64,000 nt of DNA from positions 20,310-84,309 of the forward strand of contig NZ_BLLG01000024.1 in the NCBI RefSeq assembly GCF_011766325.1, given 5' to 3'. The position numbers and the translations under genes are program-made. This document shows positions 52,903 to 61,046 of this stretch, one piece after another; position 1 is the first letter of the stretch; every line of letters begins with the position of its first letter. Source of the stretch: Streptomyces pacificus (GTDB taxonomy: Bacteria > Actinomycetota > Actinomycetes > Streptomycetales > Streptomycetaceae). A model generated the notes under the pieces. That model was given only the letters and a program-made list of their open reading frames with translations, made no database searches and was not told the origin of the DNA.

Positions 52903-54777
52903 GTGATGAGCAGCATGCTGGAGCCCCCCGCGCACACCATCGGCGCACACCGCACACCCAGCCGTGCGCCCCGGCCCGCGCTCGGGCAGGCCCCGCCCGC
53001 GGGGTACGAGCCCCATCTGGACGGGCTGTTCACCTACTGCCTGTCCGTGCTCTGCGACCACGGCGCAGCGACGGCCGCACTCGCCGAGGTCATCACCGTC
53101 GCCGAACGGCACCACGGACGCGGTCCCGCCGACGAGGAACTCCGGAAGCCCTGGTTGTACGCCATCGCCCGATGGGCCTGTCTGCGCAGGCTGAGCGAGC
53201 AGCGGCGCCGCCGGCGCCGGCGGCCCGGGGCACACGTGGCGTGGAAGGGCGCGCACGCGGCCGGGGCGAGCTCAGAAGGGGCGGGCGCATCGGAGGGGCC
53301 GAACGAGTCCCCGGCTCCTCCTTATGCTCGCACGTCTCCATCCTCTCGGTCGTCTCCGTCGTCTCCGTCGTCCCGGTCGTCCCCGCCGTCTCGGCCGTCT
53401 CCGTCGTCTCCGTCGTCTCCGTCGTCCTCGGAGACCGAGGAGCGGCATCGGGCGGAGCTTGCCCGGCTGGCCTGGCCGGAGGCCGCAGGCACCACCCCCG
53501 AGCAGCGCGAGGCACTGGAACTGGCCGTGCGGCACCGGCTCGACCCCGGTGGCGTCGCCTCCGTGCTGAGGATGGAGCCCGCCGCCGCGCGCGAGCTTCT
53601 CTCGTCCGCCGCCTGCGAGGTGGAGCGCACCCGCGCGGCCCTCGCCGTCGTCGAGACCGGCAACTGCCCCTCGGTCGCGCGGCTCACCGAGGACCGCCGG
53701 GTACTGCTCTCCGCCGCGCTGCGACGCGAACTCGTCCGGCACGTCGACGACTGTCCGCGCTGCCGCCGCGCGGCCGAGCGGGCGGAGGCCGGCGGCCCGT
53801 GGCCGGGATCGACGGTCGCACCGGCCGCCGCGCCCGCCGCGCTCCCCCTGGTGGTCGCGCCCCGCGAAGAGGCGCGCGCGGCGATGCTGCACGTACCGCG
53901 CGCCCGCGCCGCCGCGCCCCGCTTCGGGCGCGACGGCTTCCCCCTGGACCCCAAGGACCATGCCGCCCGGCGGAGCCGGTTCCGGGCCCGCGCCGTCACC
54001 GGCACCGTGGTCGCGGCCGTGGTCGCGGCTCCCGTGCTCGCACTCTGGGCGTCCTACCGCGATGACTCCCCGACCGGCGAGGGCCACGACGGCTCCACGG
54101 TCTCCGCGAGCGAGGCCGACGGCACGCAGCCGGCGGGGGGCGTGCCGGACGACCGCTACGAGAACGCCGGCAATGCGCACCGGGACGGTTCGGCCCCTCG
54201 GTTCGCCGCCGGCTCACCGAGCCCGGGGGCCGGGGGAGTCACCGTCGAGGTGATCGGTTCCGGCCCCCCGGCCGGCTCCGTCGGTGGGGGTGGTTTCGGT
54301 GCGGCCGGGCTCTCCGTCGCCGCGCGGCCGCACGGCGAATCCGTGATGCTCACGCTCACCGCCTTCGGCGACGCCCCGGTCCCCTGGTCACTGCGGACGG
54401 AGGCGGCGTGGCTCTCCGCGGACCGCGCCTTCGGCACCGTGTCGCCGGGGGAGCCGGTCGTCGTCCGTGTGCATGTGGACCGCGCGGCGGAACCGGCCGG
54501 TGAGTGGAGTGCCCGTATCGGTGTCGACCCCGCCGGAACGGTCCTGCAGATGCGCGGCGAGGGATCCCCGCGGACGCCGCCGCCGTCTTCCGGGCCGCTG
54601 TCCCCGCCGCCGTCGCCCGCTCCGTCCACCGAGCCCGCGCCCGCCACGGAGCCTCCCCCGTCGTCCGGGCCCTTGCCCGCGTCCTCGGAGCCCGCTCCGT
54701 CCACCGAGTCACCGCCGTCGCCGGGGCCCCAGCCCCCGACTGAGCACCCGGGCGAGAGCCCGGCAGCGCCCGGGTGA
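52903..54777 (+). CDS. Sigma-70-like/anti-sigma-like transmembrane fusion protein with BACON-type extracellular region
   Basis: The 624-residue protein has an unusual domain order. Residues ~38-100 look like ECF sigma region 2 (FTYCLSVLCDHGAATAALAEV ... LRKPWLYAIARWACLRRLSEQRR). A Ser/Pro low-complexity insert follows (~140-176), then a region 4-like HTH (~197-250, TTPEQREALELAVRHRLDPGGVASVLRMEPAAARELL). His280-x3-Cys284-x2-Cys287 matches the zinc anti-sigma motif. One membrane segment lies at ~364-384. Outside are a linker, a beta domain resembling BACON (~445-535) and a Pro/Ser-rich tail. The reading is inferred from motifs; whether it binds RNA polymerase is unknown. GTG at 52903 fits the promoter; ATG at 52906 is next. 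Confidence 0.75.
   Translation: MMSSMLEPPAHTIGAHRTPSRAPRPALGQAPPAGYEPHLDGLFTYCLSVLCDHGAATAALAEVITVAERHHGRGPADEELRKPWLYAIARWACLRRLSEQRRRRRRRPGAHVAWKGAHAAGASSEGAGASEGPNESPAPPYARTSPSSRSSPSSPSSRSSPPSRPSPSSPSSPSSSETEERHRAELARLAWPEAAGTTPEQREALELAVRHRLDPGGVASVLRMEPAAARELLSSAACEVERTRAALAVVETGNCPSVARLTEDRRVLLSAALRRELVRHVDDCPRCRRAAERAEAGGPWPGSTVAPAAAPAALPLVVAPREEARAAMLHVPRARAAAPRFGRDGFPLDPKDHAARRSRFRARAVTGTVVAAVVAAPVLALWASYRDDSPTGEGHDGSTVSASEADGTQPAGGVPDDRYENAGNAHRDGSAPRFAAGSPSPGAGGVTVEVIGSGPPAGSVGGGGFGAAGLSVAARPHGESVMLTLTAFGDAPVPWSLRTEAAWLSADRAFGTVSPGEPVVVRVHVDRAAEPAGEWSARIGVDPAGTVLQMRGEGSPRTPPPSSGPLSPPPSPAPSTEPAPATEPPPSSGPLPASSEPAPSTESPPSPGPQPPTEHPGESPAAPG
53330..53432. repeat. Low-complexity CGTCTC/TCGTCTCCG repeat inside the sigma-like gene
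   Basis: A trinucleotide-phased repeat (TCGTCTCCG units) encodes the Ser/Pro linker between the sigma-2-like and sigma-4-like parts. Length changes here would keep the reading frame if in multiples of three. Confidence 0.8.
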
Positions 54778-55073
54778 CGAAGCGTTTCTCCCGAAACCGG
54801 GAGCGCGACGCGCCGTGCCCCGGCGGACCGCCTGGCGATCGCCATGCCCCCGCCGCAGGGGGCGTCACTGCCACGCGGCTGCGGGCGGACGGCCCCCCGC
54901 CCCGGTGCCGTTCCGTCCGCTTCGCTCAATCCGGGGTCGCCGCACGCGGCGGCCCCGGTCCCTCCACCGGCGGCGGGCCCCGGACCGGGCCGGGCGGGAT
55001 CCGGTTCCGCGGCGCCAGGCTCCGGGGCCCCGGCTGGGAGACCGGTGGTTCGGCACGGTCTGCTCGGGGCCGG

Positions 55074-55961
55074 TCACCGAGCCCCGCTGCTCGGGGCCGA
55101 CTCCCCGCGACTGCGTGAGGCGGGATCCCGGGGGGCGGGATCCGCGGGGTGCGCCGCCACCAGCGGCAGCTGCGAGGCCAGCCGTGCCTCGCACAACTCC
55201 AGGAGCACGTCGTAGGCGGCCTTGCCCATCAGCTCGGTCAGTTCGGGCCGGTAGGTCACATACACCGGGTCGCCCGCTCCGTGCGCCGAGGTCGCCGACG
55301 TGCACCACCAGTGCAGATCGTGGCCACCGGGACCCCAGCCCCTTCGGTCGTACTCGCCGATCGACACCTGCAGGACCCGTGTGTCGTCCGGCCGGTCGAT
55401 CCACTCGTAGGTCCGGCGGATCGGCAGCTGCCAGCACACGTCGGGCTTGGTCTCCAGCGGCTCCCGGCCCTCCTTCAGCGCCAGGATGTGCAGGGAGCAG
55501 CCCACGCCGCCCGCGAACCCCGGCCGGTTCTGGAAGATGCAGGAGCCCTTCCAGCGCCGGGTCTGCCGGTCCCCGTCCTCGTTGACCTCGGCCCAGCCGG
55601 ATGCGCGGCCGACATCGTGGAACTCCCAGACCTCCGGCGTGAGACGCGCCACATGATCGGCGACCCGCTGCTCGTCGTCCTCGTCGGAGAAGTGGGCGCC
55701 GAGCGTGCAGCAGCCGTCGGCCGCCCGGCCCGGCTGGATGCCCTGGCAGCCGCTGCCGAAGATGCAGCTCCAGCGGGAGGTCAGCCAGGTCAGGTCGCAG
55801 CGGAAGACCTGCTCGCCGTCCGCGGGGTCCGGAAACTCGACCCAGGCCCGCGGAAAGTCCAGGCCCTTCTCGTCCGCTTCGGCGTGCGGCGGGTGGTGGG
55901 AGCCGGCCGCGGGCTTCTTCGGCCGGTCTTTGTCCTGCTTCGCCTTTTTCGTCTTTGGCAC
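55074..55961 (-). CDS. Cysteine-rich conserved protein, function unknown
   Basis: The 295-residue protein starts with a Lys-rich, probably disordered stretch (PKTKKAKQDKDRPKKP). The main part contains many cysteines: FRCDLTWLTSRWSCIFGSGCQGI, DGCCTLGAHF, RWKGSCIFQNRPGFAGGVGCSLHILAL, KPDVCWQLPI and LHWWCTSA. The spacing suggests bound iron-sulfur or zinc, in the manner of small cysteine-cluster families such as YkgJ or DUF3109, but I cannot name the family securely. The C-terminus is Pro/Ser/Arg-rich. The GTG start is set by TACGCT six bases upstream, and it is divergent from the Ppx/GppA gene. Confidence 0.78.
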   Translation of the reverse strand: MPKTKKAKQDKDRPKKPAAGSHHPPHAEADEKGLDFPRAWVEFPDPADGEQVFRCDLTWLTSRWSCIFGSGCQGIQPGRAADGCCTLGAHFSDEDDEQRVADHVARLTPEVWEFHDVGRASGWAEVNEDGDRQTRRWKGSCIFQNRPGFAGGVGCSLHILALKEGREPLETKPDVCWQLPIRRTYEWIDRPDDTRVLQVSIGEYDRRGWGPGGHDLHWWCTSATSAHGAGDPVYVTYRPELTELMGKAAYDVLLELCEARLASQLPLVAAHPADPAPRDPASRSRGESAPSSGAR

Positions 55962-55967
55962 GACTCC

Positions 55968-55994
55968 AGCGTATGCGGGTCGCCGCAGTAGCGT
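55968..55994. promoter_or_regulatory. Back-to-back leaderless promoters
   Basis: TACGCT on the minus strand (55973-55968) serves GTG at 55961 and TAGCGT on the plus strand (55989-55994) serves ATG at 56002. Only 15 bases separate the two hexamers, so the two promoters share their -35 space. Confidence 0.55.
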
Positions 55995-56001
55995 TCCGCT
56001 C

Positions 56002-56934
56002 ATGAGACTCGGAGTCCTCGACGTCGGTTCGAACACAGTGCACCTCCTGGTGGTGGACGCCCACCCCGGCGCCCGTCCGCTGCCCGCCCACTCCCACAAG
56101 GCGGAGCTGCGCCTGGCGGAGCTGCTCGACGACGGCGGAGCCATCCACCCCGACGGCGTCGACCGGCTGATCTGCACGCTCGAGAAGGCCCAGCAGGCCG
56201 CCGAGGACAAAGGCTGCGAGGACGTGCTGCCCTTTGCGACATCGGCCGTGCGGGAGGCCGCCAACGCCGACGAGGTCCTGTCGCGGGTGAAGGCGGTGAC
56301 CGGGATCGACCTCCAGGTCCTGAGCGGCGACGAGGAGGCCCGGCTCACCTTCCTGGCCGCCCGCCGCTGGTTCGGCTGGTCGGCGGGGAAACTGCTGGTC
56401 CTCGACATCGGAGGCGGCTCACTGGAGATCGCCTACGGGATCGACGAGGACCCGGACATCGCCGTCAGCCTGCCGCTCGGCGCCGGCCGGCTGACCGCCG
56501 GAATGCTGCCCGGTGATCCGCCCGACCCGGAGGACGTGCGCGCGCTGCGCCGCCATGTGCGGGCGCAGATCGCCCGTACGGTCGGCGATTTCACCCGCTT
56601 CGGGAGGCCGGACCACGTCGTCGCCACCTCCAAGACGTTCAAGCAGCTCGCCCGGATAGCGGGCGCCGCCCGCCCCGCCGAGGGATTCCCCGCCTCGCGC
56701 GAACTGGGCCGGACATCACTGGAGGAATGGGTCCCCAAGCTGGCCGCGATGACGGCGGCCCAGCGGGCCACCCTGCCCGGCGTTTCCGAGGGCCGGGCAG
56801 GTCAGCTGCTGGCGGGAGCGCTGGTGGCGGAGGGCGTGATGGACCTCTTCGGCGTCGACGAGCTGGAGGTATGCCCCTGGGCGCTCCGTGAGGGGATGAT
56901 CCTGCGGCGGCTGGATCACCTCCCCGCCTGCTGA
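56002..56934 (+). CDS. Ppx/GppA family phosphatase
   Basis: The 310-residue protein belongs to the exopolyphosphatase/guanosine pentaphosphatase family (ASKHA fold), which degrades polyphosphate or converts pppGpp to ppGpp. Phosphate motif 1 is LGVLDVGSNTVHLLVVD (residues ~3-19), the catalytic-Glu region is FATSAVREAANADEV, and phosphate motif 2 is LVLDIGGGSLEIAYG. It is the short form without the extra C-terminal HD domain of Escherichia coli Ppx. ATG at 56002 fits a leaderless promoter. The next gene overlaps or follows within 23 bases. Confidence 0.92.
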   Translation: MRLGVLDVGSNTVHLLVVDAHPGARPLPAHSHKAELRLAELLDDGGAIHPDGVDRLICTLEKAQQAAEDKGCEDVLPFATSAVREAANADEVLSRVKAVTGIDLQVLSGDEEARLTFLAARRWFGWSAGKLLVLDIGGGSLEIAYGIDEDPDIAVSLPLGAGRLTAGMLPGDPPDPEDVRALRRHVRAQIARTVGDFTRFGRPDHVVATSKTFKQLARIAGAARPAEGFPASRELGRTSLEEWVPKLAAMTAAQRATLPGVSEGRAGQLLAGALVAEGVMDLFGVDELEVCPWALREGMILRRLDHLPAC

Positions 56935-56944
56935 TGCGGGCCCG

Positions 56945-56950
56945 TAATCT
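56945..56950 (+). promoter_or_regulatory. -10 hexamer for the isomerase-like gene
   Basis: TAATCT is followed by seven bases and GTG at 56958, favouring that start over ATG at 56934. Confidence 0.45.
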
Positions 56951-56957
56951 GTCCCAC

Positions 56958-57824
56958 GTGGCAGAACCAGTGGTGCGCATCCCGGATGCGAAGGTCGCCC
57001 TGTCGACGGCCTCCGTCTATCCGGAGTCGACGGCGACGGCCTTCGAGATCGCCGCGCGCCTCGGCTACGACGGTGTGGAGATCATGGTCTGGACCGACCC
57101 CGTCAGCCAGGACATCGAGGCGCTGCGCCGGCTCTCCGACTACCACGCGATACCGGTACTGGCCGTCCACGCGCCGTGTCTGCTCGTCACCCAGCGCGTG
57201 TGGTCGACCGATCCCTGGGTGAAGCTCCAGCGCGCCCGGGCCGCCGCCGAGAAGCTGGGCGCCTCGACCGTCGTCGTCCACCCGCCGTTCCGGTGGCAGC
57301 GGCAGTACGCCCGGGACTTCGTCTCCGGAATATGGCGGATGGCGCACGAGACGGACGTCCGCTTCGCCGTCGAGAACATGTACCCCTGGCGGTACCGGGA
57401 CCGGGAGATGCTCGCGTACGCACCCGACTGGGACGTCACCAGGGAGGACTACCGGCACTTCACGATCGACCTGTCGCACACGGCCACCTCCCGCGCGGAC
57501 ACGCTCGCCATGGTCGACCGCATGGGCGACCGGCTCGGCCATGTGCACCTCGCGGACGGGAAGGGCTCGGCGAAGGACGAGCACCTGGTGCCGGGGCGCG
57601 GTGACCAGCCGTGCGCCGAGCTGCTGGAGCGCCTGGCCCGCAGCGGCTTCGACGGCCATGTGGTGATCGAGGTCAACACCCGGCGGGCGATGTCGGCCGC
57701 GGAGCGCGAGGCCGACCTGGCGGAGGCGCTGGCCTTCACCCGGCTGCATCTGGCCTCCGCTAACGCAGCGTCCAGGAGCGGCTCCCCGGGTCCGGCCGGT
57801 CCGGCCGGCCGGGGCGGATCATGA
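56958..57824 (+). CDS. Sugar phosphate isomerase/epimerase family protein
   Basis: The 288-residue protein is a xylose-isomerase-like TIM barrel (AP endonuclease 2 superfamily). It has VALSTASVYPESTATAFEIAARLGYDGVEIMVW at the N-terminus, VLAVHAPCLL, STVVVHPPFRWQRQY, RFAVENMYPW with the metal-binding Glu, FTIDLSHTATS, LGHVHLADGKG and HVVIEVNTR with the second Glu. The substrate is not identifiable. GTG at 56958 is preferred because of the promoter hexamer; ATG at 56934, overlapping the upstream stop (TGATG), would add eight residues. It is followed in overlap by a TetR gene. Confidence 0.88.
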   Translation: MAEPVVRIPDAKVALSTASVYPESTATAFEIAARLGYDGVEIMVWTDPVSQDIEALRRLSDYHAIPVLAVHAPCLLVTQRVWSTDPWVKLQRARAAAEKLGASTVVVHPPFRWQRQYARDFVSGIWRMAHETDVRFAVENMYPWRYRDREMLAYAPDWDVTREDYRHFTIDLSHTATSRADTLAMVDRMGDRLGHVHLADGKGSAKDEHLVPGRGDQPCAELLERLARSGFDGHVVIEVNTRRAMSAAEREADLAEALAFTRLHLASANAASRSGSPGPAGPAGRGGS

Positions 57825-58435
57825 CGCACGGGGCGGCGCCCAGGCGGCGCGGCAGGCCCGCCCGCACCGCGGCGGAGACCGGGCCCGCCGCCCGTGAGCG
57901 GATCCTTCAGGCGGCCCGCGCGGAGTTCGCCCAGCGCGGGTACGACAAGACCTCCGTCCGGGGCATCGGCAAGGCCGCCGGCGTCGACGCCGCTCTCGTG
58001 CACCATTACTTCGGCACCAAGGAGGAGGTCTTCGCGGCCGCCGTCGAGGTCTCCTTCGAGCCGGCGCTCGCGGTGCCCGACATCCTCGGCGGGGGCAGGG
58101 AAGGCGTGGGCGAGCGGCTGGTCCGTTCCTTCATCGGGGTGTGGGAGAACCCGGCCACCCGCGCCCCGCTGCTCGCCATCCTCCGCTCCGCCCTGACGCA
58201 TGAAGCGGCGGCGAAGGTGCTGCGCGGCTTCCTGCTGCGGCGGATGCTCGAGCGGATCGTGGCAGACCTGGACGTACCGGACTCGAAGCTCCGGGCCGAG
58301 CTGGCGGCCTCGCACATGATCGGGATCGCCGTACTGCGGTATGTGATCCAGGTGGAGCCGCTGGCCACGGTGGAGCCCGAGGAGATCGTCGCGATGGTCG
58401 CGCCGACGCTGCAGAGGTACCTGACAGAGGCCTGA
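57821..58435 (+). CDS. TetR/AcrR family transcriptional regulator
   Basis: The 204-residue repressor has a basic N-terminus (RRRGRPART) and the TetR HTH: AARERILQAARAEFAQRGYDKTSVRGIGKAAGVDAALVHHYFGTKEEVFAAAV (residues ~23-75). A helical ligand-binding domain follows (PATRAPLLAILRSALTHEAAAKVLRGFL). It is related to the PsrA-/TetR-C-type regulators common in actinobacteria. ATG overlaps the preceding stop codon by four bases (ATGA), so it is coupled to the isomerase-like gene. Targets are unknown. Confidence 0.92.
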   Translation: MTHGAAPRRRGRPARTAAETGPAARERILQAARAEFAQRGYDKTSVRGIGKAAGVDAALVHHYFGTKEEVFAAAVEVSFEPALAVPDILGGGREGVGERLVRSFIGVWENPATRAPLLAILRSALTHEAAAKVLRGFLLRRMLERIVADLDVPDSKLRAELAASHMIGIAVLRYVIQVEPLATVEPEEIVAMVAPTLQRYLTEA

Positions 58436-58499
58436 GCGGGCGGGGCCGCCCGCACAGCCCGCCGTGGAGCCGACCGAAAGGCGGACCGCCGTCCCGAAG

Positions 58500-58518
58500 T
58501 CCGGACATGGCGTCCGGA
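58500..58518 (+). terminator. Small hairpin between the TetR gene and ilvD
   Basis: TCCGGAC and GTCCGGA flank a five-base loop, 65 bases after the TetR stop codon. It is shorter than other terminators in the window. Confidence 0.4.
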
Positions 58519-58534
58519 TCTTGGAGCACCGGCG

Positions 58535-58540
58535 TAGGCT
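58535..58540 (+). promoter_or_regulatory. ilvD: Possible -10 hexamer of ilvD
   Basis: TAGGCT lies 36 bases before the ilvD start, predicting a leader of about 30 bases that includes the ribosome binding site. No clear -35 is seen. Confidence 0.35.
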
Positions 58541-58576
58541 CGACTGAGCCAGAACTGTCTGAAGGAGCGAGCGACG

Positions 58577-60427
58577 ATGCCCGAGCTGAGGTCCCGCACA
58601 GTCACCCACGGCCGCAACATGGCGGGCGCCCGCGCCCTGATGAGGGCCTCGGGCGTAGCGAGCGCGGACATCGGCAAGCCGGTCATCGCGGTCGCCAACT
58701 CGTTCACGGAGTTCGTCCCCGGGCACACCCACCTCGCCCCGGTCGGTCGGATCGTCTCCGACGCCGTCCTGGCGGCGGGCGCCGTGCCGCGGGAGTTCAA
58801 CACCATCGCCGTCGACGACGGCATCGCCATGGGCCACGGCGGCATGCTCTACTCGCTGCCGTCGCGCGACCTGATCGCGGACTCCGTGGAGTACATGGTC
58901 GAGGCCCACTGCGCCGACGCTTTGATCTGCATCTCCAACTGCGACAAGATCACCCCTGGCATGCTGATGGCCGCCATGCGCCTCAACATCCCGGCGGTGT
59001 TCGTCTCCGGCGGCCCGATGGAGGCCGGCCAGGCCACCCTGGTCGACGGCACGGTCCGCAAGCTCGACCTGATCAACGCCATCGTGGACTCGGTGAACGA
59101 GAACGTCTCGGACGAGGACGTGCTCCGCATCGAGGAGAACGCCTGCCCGACCTGCGGCTCCTGTTCCGGCATGTTCACGGCCAACTCGATGAACTGCCTG
59201 ACCGAGGCCATCGGCCTGTCCCTTCCGGGCAACGGTTCCGTCCTCGCCACCCACACCGCCCGCCGCGCGCTGTACGAGAACGCGGGCCGCACCGTCGTCG
59301 AGGTCACCAAGCGCTACTACGAGCAGGGCGACGAGTCCGTCCTCCCGCGCAACATCGCCACCCGTGCGGCCTTCGAGAACGCCATGGCCCTCGACATCGC
59401 CATGGGCGGCTCCACCAACACGATCCTCCATCTGCTCGCCGCCGCCCAGGAGGCCGAGCTCGACTACGACCTGACCGACATCGACGCCGTCTCGCGCCGG
59501 GTGCCGTGCCTGGCCAAGGTCGCGCCGAACGTCGCCCCCGGCGGCACGTACTACATGGAGGACGTGCACCGGGCCGGCGGCATCCCCGCCATCCTGGGCG
59601 AGCTGTACCGGGGCGGGCTGCTGAACGAGGACGTCCACACCGTCCACTCCGCGTCGCTGGCCGAATGGCTCAAGAGCTGGGACGTGCGCGGCGGCTCCCC
59701 CTCCGCCGAGGCCGTCGAGCTGTGGCACGCGGCCCCCGGCTGCGTCCGCTCCGCCACCGCCTTCTCGCAGTCCGAGCGCTGGGAGTCCCTCGACGTCGAC
59801 GCCGAGGGCGGTTGCATCCGCTCCGTCGAGAACGCCTATTCCAAGGACGGCGGCCTCGCCGTCCTGAAGGGCAACATCGCCGAGGACGGCTGCGTCGTGA
59901 AGACGGCGGGCGTCGACGAGTCGATCTGGACGTTCGAGGGTCCTGCCGTCGTCTGCGAGTCGCAGGAGGAGGCCGTCGACAAGATCCTCTCCAAGGTGGT
60001 CGGGGAGGGCGATGTCGTCGTCATCCGCTACGAGGGCCCGCGCGGCGGCCCCGGCATGCAGGAGATGCTCTACCCGACCTCGTTCCTCAAGGGCCGTGGC
60101 CTGGGCAAGGCCTGCGCGCTCATCACCGACGGCCGCTTCTCCGGCGGCACCTCGGGCCTGTCCATCGGCCACGCCTCCCCCGAGGCAGCGTCCGGCGGCG
60201 CGATCGCCCTCGTCCAGGACGGCGACCGCATCCGTATCGACATCCCGAACCGCTCCATCGACCTCCTGGTCGACGACGCCACGCTCGGCGCCCGCCGCGA
60301 GGCCCTGGGCGGCGTCTACGCGCCGCGGAACCGGGAACGCAAGGTCTCCGCGGCGCTGCGTGCGTACGCGGCGATGGCGACGAGCGCGGACAAGGGCGCG
60401 GTGCGGGACGTGGACAGGCTCGGCTGA
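58577..60427 (+). CDS. ilvD: Dihydroxy-acid dehydratase
   Basis: The 616-residue iron-sulfur enzyme performs the third step of valine and isoleucine synthesis, also supplying pantoate precursors. Cluster cysteines are in ISNCDKITPGM and CPTCGSCSGMFTANSMNC. Other landmarks are VANSFTEFVPGHTHL near the N-terminus, GGSTNTILHLLA, and the C-terminal GRFSGGTSGLSIGHASPEAA. The length is standard for the long bacterial form. ATG at 58577 has GAAGGAG eight bases upstream. It is a single-gene unit with two terminator hairpins right after it. Confidence 0.96.
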   Translation: MPELRSRTVTHGRNMAGARALMRASGVASADIGKPVIAVANSFTEFVPGHTHLAPVGRIVSDAVLAAGAVPREFNTIAVDDGIAMGHGGMLYSLPSRDLIADSVEYMVEAHCADALICISNCDKITPGMLMAAMRLNIPAVFVSGGPMEAGQATLVDGTVRKLDLINAIVDSVNENVSDEDVLRIEENACPTCGSCSGMFTANSMNCLTEAIGLSLPGNGSVLATHTARRALYENAGRTVVEVTKRYYEQGDESVLPRNIATRAAFENAMALDIAMGGSTNTILHLLAAAQEAELDYDLTDIDAVSRRVPCLAKVAPNVAPGGTYYMEDVHRAGGIPAILGELYRGGLLNEDVHTVHSASLAEWLKSWDVRGGSPSAEAVELWHAAPGCVRSATAFSQSERWESLDVDAEGGCIRSVENAYSKDGGLAVLKGNIAEDGCVVKTAGVDESIWTFEGPAVVCESQEEAVDKILSKVVGEGDVVVIRYEGPRGGPGMQEMLYPTSFLKGRGLGKACALITDGRFSGGTSGLSIGHASPEAASGGAIALVQDGDRIRIDIPNRSIDLLVDDATLGARREALGGVYAPRNRERKVSAALRAYAAMATSADKGAVRDVDRLG

Positions 60428-60440
60428 CACCGGTCAGCCG
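60421..60440 (+). terminator. Hairpin overlapping the ilvD stop codon
   Basis: CGGCTGAC and GTCAGCCG flank ACCG; the ilvD TGA lies inside the left arm. It forms a tandem with the next hairpin. Confidence 0.6.
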
Positions 60441-60494
60441 GCGGAGCCCCGCCGTCCTCGGCGGAGCCCCGCCGTCCTCGGCGGGGCTCCGCCG
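60439..60494. terminator. Terminator with a duplicated left arm
   Basis: A 20-base unit starting CGGCGGAGCC is repeated at 60439 and 60459, and the 16 bases at 60479-60494 are the exact reverse complement of the first 16 bases of either copy. Two alternative hairpins can therefore form. Confidence 0.78.
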
Positions 60495-61018
60495 CGCCCG
60501 CGTACCCGCCCGCACATCGCGTCGGCCTCGTGGGGCGCCTGCCCGGCGTACCGGGTGCGCCCGCCGCGCCCGCCGCAAACGTACGACGCCCCTTCGAGCA
60601 CGGGCAGCGACGAATCCGTCGGCGTCATCGCCGCACCCGGGCCGGGCCCGTGAACGCAGCCGCCGCCGGGGGCTTGAGGGGGTAAGCGGCACAAGCGGTC
60701 GAGGGCCCTGCGCCCGCGGGGTCCGAAGGCGTGATGACCGACTCCAGGAGCCCGTTCGCGGCCGTCCCGGGAGCGGCGCCCGTCGTCCCGTGCGGCAGAG
60801 CCGCGACGCAGCGGTCCGGCGTATCGGCCGGACCGGCGAGCCGCGGCACGCGCGGTCCGTCGGCGAAACCCCCTCGGGGAGTCCGGCCGCCGTCCGGGAG
60901 CAGGCCGTCCGCTCCGGCGCAGGTCCGTCGTGGCCCGCAGCCCACGCTCCCCTGGGTCGTCCCGACGGCGCCGGCAGGTCCTGATGCCCGCCCCGCACCT
61001 TGACGGCCGACCTCTCCG
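60495..61018. other. Intergenic region between ilvD and the ABC exporter
   Basis: About 520 bases with no supported gene or repeat. Open frames are Pro/Arg/Ala-rich and lack family resemblance or start signals. Confidence 0.45.
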
Positions 61019-61046
61019 GATGAATTATTCATCGAGTGATGAATAA
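61019..61046. promoter_or_regulatory. Operator-like AT-rich palindromes at the ABC exporter start
   Basis: Three GATGAAT half-sites are arranged as a 15-base palindrome (61019-61033) and an overlapping inverted repeat TTATTCATC/GATGAATAA (61025-61033 and 61038-61046). They cover the start codon in the most AT-rich patch of the area, as expected for a TetR- or PadR-type repressor site. Confidence 0.6.

Noticed and set aside
57821..58435. TetR regulator as the direct controller of the GATGAAT operator at 61.0 kb
   Set aside because: ilvD and its terminators lie between them, and the TetR gene is coupled to the isomerase-like gene. Proximity alone is weak, so it is mentioned only as something to test.
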